From: Clostridia bacterium
GTDB lineage: Bacteria > Bacillota > Clostridia > Peptostreptococcales > Anaerovoracaceae
Assembly: GCA_910575405.1 (NCBI GenBank)
Contig: CAJTER010000004.1
Location: 62,001-126,000, forward strand
Length of the DNA stretch: 64,000 nucleotides
Direction of reading: 5' to 3'
Positions 52,399 through 62,792 of this stretch are shown here, piece by piece. The position numbers were made by a program, and so were the translations under genes. The notes under the pieces are model-generated. The model had not been told where the DNA came from and made no database searches. It worked only from the letters and a program-made list of their open reading frames with translations. Within the stretch, counting starts at the first letter, position 1, and each line of letters begins with the position of its first letter.

Positions 52399-53463
52399 CT
52401 ATGCCTTGATTCCTGTGGCGTCATCCGGCTCCCAGTACAGATAGATATCGTCCCCTTCTTTCAGGTCCTTGTTCTGTTTTACCCGGTTTATCTTCACATC
52501 ATAACCATCCTCCATGGTTACGAGCGTGCGGTACTGAGCCCCCACGAAGATGACGTTTTTAACGGTTCCCCTGAGACTGAAGCCGTCTACCGGCTCCTTG
52601 CTGTATTTCATGACCTCGGGCCTTACACAGATGTGCATTTCCTCGCCAGGCTCAAAGCCGGAAAGCTCCAGCTTTGCCTTTCCAAGGGTAGTTGCCACCC
52701 CTCCAATGCCGTTTTCCAGAGACTCCAGCTTTCCTGTAAAGAGGTTGGACTCTCCGATAAAGTTTGCTACAAATCTGGTCTTCGGGGCTTTGTAAATTTC
52801 ATCAGGAGATGCAAGGTGCTCAATGACACCTCCGTTCATAACCGCGATCCGGTCGCTCATAGTCATAGCTTCCTCCTGATCGTGGGTAACGTATACAAAG
52901 GTAATATGAAGCTGCTTCTGCAGGCGCTTGAGCTCAATCTGCATCTGCTTTCTCAGCTGCAGATCCAACGCACCCAAAGGTTCGTCCAGAAGAAGAACCT
53001 TTGGATTGTTGATGAGGGCCCTGGCAATAGCGACTCTCTGTTTCTGTCCGCCTGACATCATATCCGGCTTTCTGCCTTCAAATCCCATGAGTTGAACCAG
53101 CTCCAGCATTTCCTTTACTCTGCGGGTTATTTCACTTTTTGGTACTTTTTTTACAGTCAGGCCATAAGCAATGTTATCAAATACCGTCATATGAGGAAAC
53201 AGGGCATAGCTCTGAAAGACCGTATTGACATCCCGCTCGTAAGCTTCCTTATCCTCTACCCGTTCTCCCTGAACCTCTATGGTTCCGTTAGTCGCATCCT
53301 CAAATCCCGCGACCATACGCAAAATGGTAGTTTTACCGCACCCGGAAGGGCCCAGCAGTGTCAGGAATTCACCTTCGTTAATATCCAAATTCAGATCCTT
53401 GATTACGTGGTTGTCTCCAAAGAACTTGTTTACCTTTTTCAGTGAAACAATATGCTCGGCCAT
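52399..53463 (-). CDS. potA: Polyamine-type ABC transporter ATPase
   Basis: 354 aa. Walker A GPSGCGKTT, Q-loop, signature MSGGQKQRVAIARAL, Walker B LLLDEPLGALD, then a C-terminal TOBE domain. Powers the importer; 21 bases after the FrlB-like gene. Confidence 0.93.
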   Translation of the reverse strand: MAEHIVSLKKVNKFFGDNHVIKDLNLDINEGEFLTLLGPSGCGKTTILRMVAGFEDATNGTIEVQGERVEDKEAYERDVNTVFQSYALFPHMTVFDNIAYGLTVKKVPKSEITRRVKEMLELVQLMGFEGRKPDMMSGGQKQRVAIARALINNPKVLLLDEPLGALDLQLRKQMQIELKRLQKQLHITFVYVTHDQEEAMTMSDRIAVMNGGVIEHLASPDEIYKAPKTRFVANFIGESNLFTGKLESLENGIGGVATTLGKAKLELSGFEPGEEMHICVRPEVMKYSKEPVDGFSLRGTVKNVIFVGAQYRTLVTMEDGYDVKINRVKQNKDLKEGDDIYLYWEPDDATGIKA

Positions 53464-53484
53464 TGTTCTTTCCTCCCACTGTTT

Positions 53485-54495
53485 TTAATATTCAAACTGT
53501 CTGTAATAGCGGCGGAAATCCAGGCTATGTCCGGTATTCAGTTCATAATGAGCAGCCAGACGTTCGGTTACCAGAGATGTCAGGATCATCGGTGAGCAGA
53601 TTACACGGAATTCGTCATCAATGCCCCTCAGATCATAATCCTTTGTATCAATTACGACCAGTTTATCCGTAATCTTTTCGCAGAACCGTTCTACCCGGTT
53701 ATCGAGAGCGCGATATTCATCCTCACCCTTAAAGAGGAATACTGGTACATCCTTTTCCACCAGCTCTAAGGTTCCATGGAAAAAGTCTGCCGAAGTTACC
53801 GACTTGGTGCGTACCCACTGCATTTCTTCCAGAATACACATGGAGAAGAGATATGTCTCGCCCCAGAGAGCACCGGATCCTACGAAAATATTATAAGGCT
53901 CTTTTGCATAAGCTCTTGCGATTTCGGCAGCCCTTGGCTCAAACTCTTCTCTTATCCGCAGCAGATTGTCATGCAGGTTTGCCATCTGATCCGCAAACTT
54001 TTCGTATGCTGGAAATTCCCCTCTATTATTCAGAAGCTTCAGTCCCAGCATGAAGAACATCATGTAGGAATGTTCACAGTCGCCGCATGGATTCGCTACA
54101 ATGTAGTCCAGCTCCTTTGCCAGAGGCGTTTCCATATTTTTCGTAAAGCCTGCTACTTCAATCCCCATTTCCTTGCACATTTTAACAGCTTCCATGATTT
54201 CCTTTGTATCGCCTGAGGCAGAAGCTGTAATTACCAGAGAATCCTTTGTCAGAAAACGCTTATCTTCTTTAATGCACAATTCTGCGGCATTTTCCAGATA
54301 AATCGGCAGATCCGTGTAATGCTTCATTACATGTACAACCGGATGCCATTCGGCCCATGTTCCGCCGATACCGATTACCACGATATTGTTGTAGCCTCTC
54401 TTTGTTACTGCATCGGCCATTTTTTCGATATCTGCTCTTTTGCTGTAAGCAGTTTTACCTTCTTCCATATATTTCTTCACATCAAAATTTCGCAT
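53485..54495 (-). CDS. frlB: FrlB-like SIS-domain sugar-phosphate deglycase/isomerase
   Basis: 336 aa with two SIS domains (VVIGIGGTWAEWHPVV, ITASASGDTKEIMEAV; second IFVGSGALWGETYLFS). Resembles fructoselysine-6-phosphate deglycase, which splits the phosphorylated Amadori product to glucose-6-phosphate and lysine. Context (FrlD-like kinase, GntR pair) supports this; a related GlmS/AgaS-type role is possible. First gene of the transporter operon. Confidence 0.82.
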   Translation of the reverse strand: MRNFDVKKYMEEGKTAYSKRADIEKMADAVTKRGYNNIVVIGIGGTWAEWHPVVHVMKHYTDLPIYLENAAELCIKEDKRFLTKDSLVITASASGDTKEIMEAVKMCKEMGIEVAGFTKNMETPLAKELDYIVANPCGDCEHSYMMFFMLGLKLLNNRGEFPAYEKFADQMANLHDNLLRIREEFEPRAAEIARAYAKEPYNIFVGSGALWGETYLFSMCILEEMQWVRTKSVTSADFFHGTLELVEKDVPVFLFKGEDEYRALDNRVERFCEKITDKLVVIDTKDYDLRGIDDEFRVICSPMILTSLVTERLAAHYELNTGHSLDFRRYYRQFEY

Positions 54496-54611
54496 GATCT
54501 TCGTCCTCCTAAAAAAATGAATTATTAAAGTTTTCTTAATAGTAGAATAACAAATTTCACACGAAAAACAAGTTTTTTCGCAAATTAAAAGGGCGCCACT
54601 TTGTATATATT

Positions 54612-54690
54612 ACTATACCAAATTTCGTGCAGCGCTTTTTATCCCTCTAAACATCTATTTTTTCAACGTTTTTTCCCACTATACCAATTT
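54612..54690 (-). promoter_or_regulatory. Two GntR-type half-site repeats upstream of frlB
   Basis: AAATTTGGTATAGT (54612-54625) and AAATTGGTATAGT (54678-54690) on the minus strand; 65 bp apart. Candidate sites for the adjacent regulators. Confidence 0.5.
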
Positions 54691-54692
54691 AA

Positions 54693-54721
54693 AATTTGAT
54701 GCTATACAATAGCATCAAATT
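54693..54721. promoter_or_regulatory. Perfect palindrome at the GntR 3' end
   Basis: ATTTGATGCTA/TAGCATCAAAT with a 5-base gap, covering the stop codon of the 54702 GntR gene. Terminator or operator. Confidence 0.55.
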
Positions 54722-55445
54722 GGTAGATAAATTTGTCACATCGTGTGTAGCTTTCCGTATATTCTACAATTGTCCCCTCTTCATCAAAGCCAATCAGCTC
54801 CGTATAATATACTGGTTCCCTTTTTTCAAGCTCCAGATAGCCCCGCTCCTTTTCTGATGCTTCTATAATCTGCAGCTTCTGCATAAAGTTTTTAGGCATA
54901 TGGGAGATGGAATCCATATAATCGTAAAGAGAAATTGTTTCAAAATCAATTTCATCCATTTCTGGAAACAGCTGCGCTGGAACATAGGTATACTCTACAG
55001 CAATTGGCTCATCGTTCCCATAGCGTATTCTGTGAAGCACATAAACTTCCGTATCCTTTTCCAATCCTAACCTGTATGAAAAAAATTTCCCTGTTATGAT
55101 TCCCTTTGTCAGAACTTTACTTGCTATTTTGGCCCCGTGGTTTTTTACAATTGCAGTAATTCCTGAATTTCCCCTTTCTGAAAGATAATTCAGATCCATC
55201 CGATCCACCACATTTTTTTGCACAAAGGTTCCGCTTCCCCGAACCCGATATAAATATCCCTTTTTCACCAGTTCTCTCAGAGCATATTGAACCGTCATTC
55301 TGGAAACGCCATACATAGCTGCCATTGTACGCTCGCTATGTATCCGTTCTCCCGGCAGATAGTCCCCGTTTTCTATTTTTCGAATAATACTTTTCTGGAT
55401 CTGAGCGGATGAAGTTTCTTTTTCTATATCCTTTTGTGTCACCAT
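54702..55445 (-). CDS. GntR-family regulator with UTRA domain (1)
   Basis: 247 aa. N-terminal winged HTH (YGVSRMTVQYALRELVKKGY) and a UTRA effector domain (about 90-240, ending FIYQFDAIV). UTRA-GntR repressors bind sugar-phosphates; here likely an Amadori-phosphate. Seven bases after the second GntR gene; two GntR paralogues in one operon are notable. Confidence 0.9.
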   Translation of the reverse strand: MVTQKDIEKETSSAQIQKSIIRKIENGDYLPGERIHSERTMAAMYGVSRMTVQYALRELVKKGYLYRVRGSGTFVQKNVVDRMDLNYLSERGNSGITAIVKNHGAKIASKVLTKGIITGKFFSYRLGLEKDTEVYVLHRIRYGNDEPIAVEYTYVPAQLFPEMDEIDFETISLYDYMDSISHMPKNFMQKLQIIEASEKERGYLELEKREPVYYTELIGFDEEGTIVEYTESYTRCDKFIYQFDAIV

Positions 55446-55452
55446 ATATTAA

Positions 55453-56217
55453 TCACCTGCCCATATGTTTTTTTGTTTTTACTTCATCGCTGATAAACTG
55501 TACCTTTTCCTTGAGTATGATATCATCAAAATATTCAATCAGGCGATTTCTCCTGTCATACACAAGCCCTTCGTAACGCATAACCGGATGAAGTCTTGTA
55601 GTGTGCAGCAGCTCCGATTCCAGGCCATTTGCATAAACTGCCGTAACCCGCTCTTCGGAACGGGCAATATAAATCCTATACTTTTTGCGAAATGTGGCAT
55701 AGATGGATTTGTTATGGACATCCTCTTCTCTCAGCCCTGGAACTAAATCGCAGCGAATATGAGTACGCTCTAGTGACATAGGATGACTGCCCGCAAAGCG
55801 CAGCCGCATAATTCGATATACCTGGCTGTCCTCCTGCAAAGCCGTTTTTTGAGCCATCTTTTCTGAGACATAAATTTTTTCAAAGGTCAGCAGCTTCACA
55901 TAGGTGGATTTTCCCATTTGTTCAATGAGTGACTTTCGGGAGCCATAGGCATTCAGATCAAAAGCAACCCGCCTGGGCGCAACAAAATATCCTGATCGCT
56001 CTTTTGAAATGATGCTTCCCTTATCCATGAGAATTTGCAGCGCACTCCGCACTGTGCCCCGCTGTACGCCGAACTCTTCTGCCAGACTCCGTTCGGAAGG
56101 AAGACGCATCCCCTCCTGATAGTTCTCCGTCTCCATCCTATACTCCAGTTCTTTGGCAAGGAGAACATCTAAAGTCAGTACCCGCTTTGCCTTCCGCTTT
56201 TCAATAAGCTGTCCCAA
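55453..56217 (-). CDS. GntR-family regulator with UTRA domain (2)
   Basis: 254 aa if it starts at TTG 56217, overlapping the kinase gene by 17 bases. AAGGGG precedes it by nine bases, but the start is uncertain. HTH FGVQRGTVRSALQILMDKGS, UTRA domain to the C-terminus. Paralogue of 54702. Confidence 0.85.
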   Translation of the reverse strand: MGQLIEKRKAKRVLTLDVLLAKELEYRMETENYQEGMRLPSERSLAEEFGVQRGTVRSALQILMDKGSIISKERSGYFVAPRRVAFDLNAYGSRKSLIEQMGKSTYVKLLTFEKIYVSEKMAQKTALQEDSQVYRIMRLRFAGSHPMSLERTHIRCDLVPGLREEDVHNKSIYATFRKKYRIYIARSEERVTAVYANGLESELLHTTRLHPVMRYEGLVYDRRNRLIEYFDDIILKEKVQFISDEVKTKKHMGR

Positions 56218-57052
56218 AGCCAAATGCCCCTTCCGCAAGGCAGGTTTTTGCCGAAAAATCCGCCGCAAATTCAAAAGCCCGTTTTATCATCTCCTCAGAC
56301 GCAGCCTTTTCTCTGCCATATCCCCCGTTCATAAGCGCTATTACAAAAGCTGTGAAAAACGAGTCGCCTGCACCCATTGTATCCACCGGCTCCACCAGCT
56401 TTACCAGACCCGGGTATTCCCTGCTTCCATCCCACAGGCTCTGGCCTTTCGCACCCTTTGTAATGAGCACCAGCTTTGTTCCCAGGGCAGTAACCGTTTC
56501 TCTCAATTTCTCTGCCTCTTTCCGATCCATTTCTTCTGCGGAAAACAAGGCTATATCAATATATGGACATACTTTTTCCAGGTATTCATCTGTGCGATAT
56601 TCGGCTTCTGCAGAAAAATCATATGTACGTACTGCGGAAAAGTCCCTGAGTTTTTTCATTTCATCCTCCATACACCCGTAGCAGCCGCAGTGTATCAGTT
56701 CAAAGCCCTTCAGATACTCCACAGCTTCATCGGAAAGGACTAGTGTCCGATACTCACCTTCTCCATAACTGCAGCCCTGAAAGACCCGATCTCCTTCTTC
56801 CAGCAGAACATCGCACCGCTCTGTAGCAAGGCCACTACAAAGAGGTGAGCAGGATACATCTACCCCAATCTCCTTCAGAGAATCATAAACCAATCTTCCC
56901 TCCTTATCATCTGCAATCACACCCAAATATGCAGAATCTGCCCCGCACTGCTCTGCGTATACAGCAAAATTTACAGCATTTCCTCCTGGGAACATAATTC
57001 GTTTATTGATATAGCGATCTACAACATTATCTCCCATTCCTACTACTTTCAT
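56201..57052 (-). CDS. frlD: FrlD-like PfkB-family sugar kinase
   Basis: 283 aa. PfkB features: GGNAVNFAVYA, and the catalytic loop MGAGDSFFTAF with the base Asp. Family includes fructoselysine 6-kinase (FrlD). Uses ATP to phosphorylate the Amadori sugar before FrlB acts. First gene of the regulator unit. Confidence 0.85.
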   Translation of the reverse strand: MKVVGMGDNVVDRYINKRIMFPGGNAVNFAVYAEQCGADSAYLGVIADDKEGRLVYDSLKEIGVDVSCSPLCSGLATERCDVLLEEGDRVFQGCSYGEGEYRTLVLSDEAVEYLKGFELIHCGCYGCMEDEMKKLRDFSAVRTYDFSAEAEYRTDEYLEKVCPYIDIALFSAEEMDRKEAEKLRETVTALGTKLVLITKGAKGQSLWDGSREYPGLVKLVEPVDTMGAGDSFFTAFVIALMNGGYGREKAASEEMIKRAFEFAADFSAKTCLAEGAFGFGTAY

Positions 57053-57121
57053 AGTTTCCGCCTCCTCATATTTTTCCTAATTGTAACACAAAACAAGCCT
57101 GACTTCTACGAAAATAAACTC

Positions 57122-57162
57122 AGACTGCACGCAAACAGCTTTGTTTTGTTCACATGCAGTCT
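57122..57162 (-). terminator. Terminator of the MATE gene
   Basis: AGACTGCA/TGCAGTCT stem followed by a T-rich tail on the minus strand. Confidence 0.65.
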
Positions 57163-57181
57163 TTCTGCGTCTTACCTTATC

Positions 57182-58534
57182 TCATGCTCCGCTTCCGCGG
57201 TACAGCAGATCGTAATGGTATTCGTCCTTATACCGCCTAAACATAAACAGCGCTAGGCCCGTAGTCGTGATCTCTGCAAAAGCCAGTGCCAGCCATACGC
57301 CGTGAAGCCCGAAGAACCAGGACAGGAGAAAGGCTCCTATGATGACCATGATCAGGGCCCGGGACAGAGAAATCAGAGCGGAAATTTGCCCGTTTCCATA
57401 AGCTGTAAAAAAGCCGGAGGCAAATACATTGATTCCTGTAAACAAAAATGCCGCGGATAAATAGCGAATACCAACTTCTGCCATTTCGTATACGGGTGTT
57501 CCCTTTTCCTCAAAAGCCATGGCTATGTACGGAGCGCCGATAAAGCACAAAATCGCCAGCACGACGGAGGATGAGAGCATGAAGACTCTGGAATATTTGA
57601 GGAACACATTGACCTTCAGATATTCCTTTGCCCCATAAAAATAGCTGATAAGAGGCGCTACCCCCGTAATATACCCCAGGTGAACGGATATGAGCAGGTA
57701 ATGGGTGTTGAGGACTACGCTCAGAGCCGCGACACCATCCTCTCCCGCAAGGCGCAACACGATCATATTAAAGAAAAAGGTCGTAATTCCTGCCGAGGAT
57801 TCGGTTACCATTTCTGAAGAACCGTTGAGCATGGAGTTGGCTACATATTTTCCGTCCCACTTGGGAAGTACCAGCTTTAGCTTTGTATCCTGAAAAACGA
57901 AATATGCCGCACCCACGATCATAACGGTTGCCATGCCGGCTAGTGTTGCCCAGGCAGCTCCTTTGATGCCCCAGTCGCATAGTACGATAAATACATAATC
58001 AAGACCCAGATGTACAATGCCTCCCGAAAGGTAGAGCATCAATGTAAATCCCGGCCTGCCGTCGACGCGGATAAAATATTCAAACAGCACTCCCAGAAAT
58101 GCGGCAGGTGTTGCCAGCAGCAGAATCTGAGCATACTCTCTGCAGTAATCCCACAGTAGCTCCGTTGCCCCTAAAAAGCGGATGATGGGCTCAATAAAGA
58201 TAAACCCTGCAAGAATCATAAAGATTCCAATTGCTGCCGATACCAGACAGATGAGGGTAAATTTTTCATTCGCCTCTCTTTGCTTTCCTTCCCCCATTTT
58301 AATGGCCACAATGGCGCTGGATCCTGCCGCCAGCATAACGGAAATTCCCCAGACCAGCCCCTGTATGGGATAGACGATGGAAAGAGACGCCAGAGCATCG
58401 GAGCCTACAAAGTTTGCTACAAAAATGCTGTCCACTGTATAATAAAGTCCGATTACCACCAGCATGATGACCGACGGAGCTACGAATTTTGCAAAAGTTC
58501 CTGTTTTCACGCCATTATCAAATAAATGTTCCAT
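57182..58534 (-). CDS. MATE-family multidrug efflux pump
   Basis: 450 aa with about 12 membrane helices, two repeat halves. GGIVHLGLDYVFI and SSEMVTESSAG-type blocks fit the MATE fold. Na+- or H+-coupled drug export. Divergent from the MerR regulator. Confidence 0.92.
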   Translation of the reverse strand: MEHLFDNGVKTGTFAKFVAPSVIMLVVIGLYYTVDSIFVANFVGSDALASLSIVYPIQGLVWGISVMLAAGSSAIVAIKMGEGKQREANEKFTLICLVSAAIGIFMILAGFIFIEPIIRFLGATELLWDYCREYAQILLLATPAAFLGVLFEYFIRVDGRPGFTLMLYLSGGIVHLGLDYVFIVLCDWGIKGAAWATLAGMATVMIVGAAYFVFQDTKLKLVLPKWDGKYVANSMLNGSSEMVTESSAGITTFFFNMIVLRLAGEDGVAALSVVLNTHYLLISVHLGYITGVAPLISYFYGAKEYLKVNVFLKYSRVFMLSSSVVLAILCFIGAPYIAMAFEEKGTPVYEMAEVGIRYLSAAFLFTGINVFASGFFTAYGNGQISALISLSRALIMVIIGAFLLSWFFGLHGVWLALAFAEITTTGLALFMFRRYKDEYHYDLLYRGSGA

Positions 58535-58668
58535 TGGGTATCACGCTCCTTTCCGCCTTTCAATCCCCTTTTTTCTCTGCTGCACATCTGAGTCATGAAA
58601 CTTCCTGAAATTCTGAATAATCAAATATGCTTTTATCTTATTTTTTTATCTCTGAAAATATGATAAAG

Positions 58669-58685
58669 TATACGGTAACCATATA
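58669..58685. promoter_or_regulatory. Candidate MerR operator/promoter
   Basis: Near-palindrome TATACGGTAACCATATA in the MATE-MerR intergenic region, about 20 bases from the MerR start. Confidence 0.4.
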
Positions 58686-58706
58686 GTCAATAGGAGGGAT
58701 AGAAAA

Positions 58707-59528
58707 TTGGGGGAAAATTTAAAAAATTATTTTACAACCGGTGAATTTGCGCGGCTGTGCAATGTAAAAAAGCAGACTCTGTTTCACTATGATGATGTGG
58801 GAATTCTGCGGCCTGATATTGTGGGGCAAAACGGCTACCGCTACTATTCTTATAACCAGCTGGAGGTTTTTTTTACCATTTCTATGCTAAAAGAATTGGA
58901 TATGCCCCTTGTAGAAATCAAGAACTACCTGGATCACAGGAGTCCCCAGGCCTTTTTGGAGCTTTTAAAGAAGCAGCAGCAGGAGGCTGACGAAAAGATA
59001 AAGGAGCTTCAGTGGCTAAAGCGCTTTCTCCATACAAAGACAGAACTGACAAAGGAAGGGCTTTCCATTCCTATCGGAGAAATCCTGCTGGAAAACCGCC
59101 CGGAGGAATACTTTCTGGTAACAGAATACAAAGGGGAGGATGAAGATAAAACAATTGCGGCTGCTGTGGCGCAGCATCTGAATTTTTGTCACAGTCTGGA
59201 TATCTACAGTGCTTATACAGTAGGCGGCATGGTTCCTGTTGAAAGTCTTGAATCTGAGGGAAATTATGTATATTCTCATTTTTTCACAAAGGTCAGCAGC
59301 GGTAAATTTCCCGCTGCCACAGTCCGTCCGGCTGGTATTTTTGCCGTATGCTGTGATGATGAAGGCTACAGCAATGTAGAGCACATATGCATCCAGCTCC
59401 TGCAATATGCGAAGGAGCATGGATTTCAGCCAGGCTCCCATATTTATGAGGATATTCTGCTGGATGAAATGTCCGTAAACGGGTATGATAACTATACCCT
59501 GAAGCTGTCGCTGCCGCTGCTGAAATAA
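58707..59528 (+). CDS. MerR-family regulator with effector-binding domain
   Basis: 273 aa from a TTG behind AGGAGG. MerR HTH (FTTGEFARLCNVKKQTLFHY, then the wing), dimer helix, GyrI-like C-terminal domain. Probably senses a drug and activates the divergent MATE gene. Confidence 0.9.
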   Translation: MGENLKNYFTTGEFARLCNVKKQTLFHYDDVGILRPDIVGQNGYRYYSYNQLEVFFTISMLKELDMPLVEIKNYLDHRSPQAFLELLKKQQQEADEKIKELQWLKRFLHTKTELTKEGLSIPIGEILLENRPEEYFLVTEYKGEDEDKTIAAAVAQHLNFCHSLDIYSAYTVGGMVPVESLESEGNYVYSHFFTKVSSGKFPAATVRPAGIFAVCCDDEGYSNVEHICIQLLQYAKEHGFQPGSHIYEDILLDEMSVNGYDNYTLKLSLPLLK

Positions 59529-59556
59529 CAGCAGCGGCAACGGTCCTTCTTATATT

Positions 59557-60714
59557 TTAGCTGAAAAATTCCTTCACAGAGTCCATAAAGCTGCTCTTCT
59601 TGCTGTAGCATTCCTGCTTTACTTCCTTTGCCATATGCTGAATGGCCTTTTTCTGCTTGCCGTTTAATTTCGTCGGAACTTCCAGGATGACTCTTACATA
59701 GAGGTCGCCCTTTCTGCTGGAACGAATGGACTTGATCCCTTTATTTTTCAGCCTAAACACGGTATTGGGCTGTGTTCCTGCCGGTACCTTGTAGGAAACC
59801 TTTCCATCAAGGGTCGGTACTGTAATGTCATCTCCCAGAGCGGCCTGTTCAAAGGTAATCGGAATTTCCAGCCACAGATCCTGCCCTCTTCTTTCAAAGA
59901 GCTTGTGGGGTTTTACCGTTAATACTACATACAGATCGCCGTTTGGCCCGCCGTTGCTGCCGGGTTCTCCCTGGCCTTTGATGGAAATAACGGATTCGTT
60001 GTCCACGCCTGCCGGGATATCAACAGAAATAGTAACCGTCTTTCTCACCTTGCCGGTTCCGCCGCAGTCATCGCAAGGATGCTCGTTAACCTGCCCAGTT
60101 CCGCCGCAATCCGGACACGGAGAAGAACTCTGGAATGTGCCAAAGGGAGTCCGCTGCGTTGAGCGGATTTCTCCCGTTCCGCCGCATTTTGAGCAGGTGG
60201 TCTTGGAAGTGCCCGGCTGAGCGCCGCTGCCCTTACAGGTTTCGCATTCTACATATTTGCTGATCTGTATCTCTTTTTTTGTACCAAAAGCAGCCTCTTC
60301 AAAGGTAATGGTCATGGCCTTCTGAAGATCGTTGCCCTTAATGGGGCCGTTTCTTCTTCTCTGGCGTGAGCCGCCGCCTCCAAACATACCTCCGAACATG
60401 TCAAAGATATCTTCAAAGCCGCCTGCACCGCCAAAACCACCGAATCCTCCAAAACCGCCGTCTCCGCCGAATCCGGCATTGGGATCTACTCCCGCATGGC
60501 CGAACCGGTCATACTTGCTCTTTTTGTCAGGATCGGACAAAACGCTGTAAGCTTCATTGACTTGTTTGAACTGCTCCTCAGCCTCTTTGTCCCCCGGGTT
60601 TCTGTCAGGATGATACTTCATAGCCATCTTGCGGAATGCCTTTTTGATTTCATCATCACTGGCGCCCTTTTTCAGTCCAAGGACTTCGTAGTAATCTCTT
60701 TTATTTTCTGCCAT
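59557..60714 (-). CDS. dnaJ: Chaperone protein DnaJ
   Basis: 385 aa. J domain with HPD (YHPDRNPG), Gly/Phe-rich linker, four CxxCxGxG zinc repeats ([32 protein letters not shown]), C-terminal substrate domains. Co-chaperone of DnaK, 73 bases downstream of it. Confidence 0.98.
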   Translation of the reverse strand: MAENKRDYYEVLGLKKGASDDEIKKAFRKMAMKYHPDRNPGDKEAEEQFKQVNEAYSVLSDPDKKSKYDRFGHAGVDPNAGFGGDGGFGGFGGFGGAGGFEDIFDMFGGMFGGGGSRQRRRNGPIKGNDLQKAMTITFEEAAFGTKKEIQISKYVECETCKGSGAQPGTSKTTCSKCGGTGEIRSTQRTPFGTFQSSSPCPDCGGTGQVNEHPCDDCGGTGKVRKTVTISVDIPAGVDNESVISIKGQGEPGSNGGPNGDLYVVLTVKPHKLFERRGQDLWLEIPITFEQAALGDDITVPTLDGKVSYKVPAGTQPNTVFRLKNKGIKSIRSSRKGDLYVRVILEVPTKLNGKQKKAIQHMAKEVKQECYSKKSSFMDSVKEFFS

Positions 60715-60750
60715 TGATTCTTTTCCTCACTCTAAGTAATATACTCGCTG

Positions 60751-60778
60751 AGAGCACTCCCTGTAAAAGGAGTGCTCT
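60751..60778 (-). terminator. Hairpin between dnaK and dnaJ
   Basis: AGAGCACTCC/GGAGTGCTCT. Partial terminator or mRNA-processing site tuning DnaJ versus DnaK. Confidence 0.6.
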
Positions 60779-60787
60779 GGCTGAGTT

Positions 60788-62674
60788 TTATTCGTTGTCT
60801 TTCTTGTCTTCGTCTACTACTTCATAATCGGCATCCACTACATTGTCGCCCGCAGGTCCGCCTGCTGCACCGCCGCCGGCCTGGCCGGCATTCGGATCAA
60901 ATCCTGCTGCATCCGGGCCTGCTCCCTGCTGTTGCTGCTGTGCCTGCTGATACATTTTAGCCGAAATTGCGTGGAACTGCTGTGTCAGTTTTTCCGTCTT
61001 GTCTTTAATCTCTTCGATGTTGCTTCCTTCCAGAGCCTTAGACAGTTCTTCCTTAGCTGTTGTAACGGCAGTCTTTTCTTCCTCAGACAGACTTCCTTCA
61101 ATCTCCTTCAGGTTCTTCTCCGTTTCATATACGAGAGTTTCTGCCTGGTTCCTTACTTCGACTTCTTCTTTTCTCTGTTTATCTTCCGCAGCATACTGTT
61201 CTGCTTCCTTGACCTTTGCCTGGATTTCATCGTCAGACAGCTTTGTGGAAGATGTGATAGTAATGCTCTGTTCTTTTCCAGTACCCATATCCTTGGCGTG
61301 TACATTTACGATGCCATTAGCATCAATGTCGAAGGTAACTTCGATCTGCGGTACTCCCCGTGGGGCTGGAGGAATGCCGGTGAGCTGGAAGCGTCCAAGG
61401 GTCGTATTTCCGGAAGCCATCTCCCGTTCACCCTGCATAACGTGGATATCTACGGCAGTCTGGTTGTCTGCGGCAGTTGAGAAAATCTGGCTCTTCTTTG
61501 TCGGGATGGTCGTATTTCTCTCAATCAGCTTTGTAGCCACACCGCCTAAAGTCTCAATGGACAGGGACAGCGGAGTTACGTCCAGCAGAAGTACATCGTT
61601 TACTTCTCCAGTCAGTACACCTGCCTGAATGGCAGCTCCGATAGCAACGCATTCGTCCGGGTTGATTCCCTTGAACGGATCTTTTCCCGTTACTCTCTTA
61701 ACCGCTTCCTGAACAGCCGGAATTCTCGTGGAACCGCCTACCAGGATTACCTTGGAAATATCATTGTTGGTTACGCCTGCATCGTTCATTGCCTTCTGCA
61801 TTGGCTCAATTGTCTTCTGTACCAGGTCGGAAGTCAGCTGATCAAACTTAGCTCTTGTCAGATCCACGTTCATGTGCAGCGGACCATCCTGATTTACAGT
61901 AATAAACGGCAGGTTGATATTAGTTGTCTGTGCGCTTGACAGCTCTTTCTTTGCTTTTTCAGCAGCTTCCTTCAGTCTCTGCAGCGCCATTTTGTCGTTT
62001 CTCAGATCAATGCCGTTTTCCTTTGCAAAGGTGTCTGCCAGATAGTTCAGAACTGCTTCGTCAAAGTCGTCGCCGCCCAGTTTGTTGTTTCCGTTTGTAG
62101 CCAGTACTTCAAATACACCGTCCCCCAGCTCTAGGATGGATACGTCGAAAGTACCGCCGCCCAGGTCATATACCAGGATCTTGTGCTGTGCTTCATCCTT
62201 GTCAAGTCCGTATGCCAAAGAAGCTGCCGTCGGCTCATTGATGATTCTCTTTACATCAAGTCCTGCGATCTTTCCTGCGTCCTTTGTTGCCTGCTTCTGG
62301 CTGTCTGTAAAGTAAGCGGGTACTGTGATAACCGCTTCTGTTACTGTTCCGCCCAGGTAACTTTCTGCATCTGCTTTCAGCTTGCTGAGGATCATTGCGG
62401 AAATGTCCTGCGGTGTGTATTTTTTATCATCAATCCCTACTGTATGGTCAGTACCCATATGTCTCTTGATGGAAGCAATGGTTCTGTCCGGATTTGTGAT
62501 AGCCTGTCTCTTCGCAGTTTCACCGATGAGACGCTCACCATTTTTGGCAAATCCCACTACAGACGGGGTCGTTCTGTTTCCTTCTGCATTTGCAATTACA
62601 ACCGGTTCTCCCCCCTCTAATACGGCTACGCACGAGTTGGTTGTACCAAGGTCAATTCCTATTACTTTTCCCAT
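60788..62674 (-). CDS. dnaK: Chaperone protein DnaK (Hsp70)
   Basis: 628 aa. [17 protein letters not shown], nucleotide-binding and substrate-binding domains, acidic [11 protein letters not shown] tail. Gene order hrcA-grpE-dnaK-dnaJ is the standard Firmicutes heat-shock operon. Confidence 0.98.
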   Translation of the reverse strand: MGKVIGIDLGTTNSCVAVLEGGEPVVIANAEGNRTTPSVVGFAKNGERLIGETAKRQAITNPDRTIASIKRHMGTDHTVGIDDKKYTPQDISAMILSKLKADAESYLGGTVTEAVITVPAYFTDSQKQATKDAGKIAGLDVKRIINEPTAASLAYGLDKDEAQHKILVYDLGGGTFDVSILELGDGVFEVLATNGNNKLGGDDFDEAVLNYLADTFAKENGIDLRNDKMALQRLKEAAEKAKKELSSAQTTNINLPFITVNQDGPLHMNVDLTRAKFDQLTSDLVQKTIEPMQKAMNDAGVTNNDISKVILVGGSTRIPAVQEAVKRVTGKDPFKGINPDECVAIGAAIQAGVLTGEVNDVLLLDVTPLSLSIETLGGVATKLIERNTTIPTKKSQIFSTAADNQTAVDIHVMQGEREMASGNTTLGRFQLTGIPPAPRGVPQIEVTFDIDANGIVNVHAKDMGTGKEQSITITSSTKLSDDEIQAKVKEAEQYAAEDKQRKEEVEVRNQAETLVYETEKNLKEIEGSLSEEEKTAVTTAKEELSKALEGSNIEEIKDKTEKLTQQFHAISAKMYQQAQQQQQGAGPDAAGFDPNAGQAGGGAAGGPAGDNVVDADYEVVDEDKKDNE

Positions 62675-62792
62675 AATTACCTCTCCTTTTCTCTATTTTC
62701 ATGTATTTTAATTTTTAATGATTAACAAGGTTATTGATTATTTTACTCAATTTTGTTCAGACAAACCGTCTGCCTGCTCTTTTCCTTCAAAA

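Noticed and set aside
61000-61630. Long frames opposite dnaK, dnaJ and prmA
   Set aside because: Antisense shadows of well-supported, highly conserved genes.
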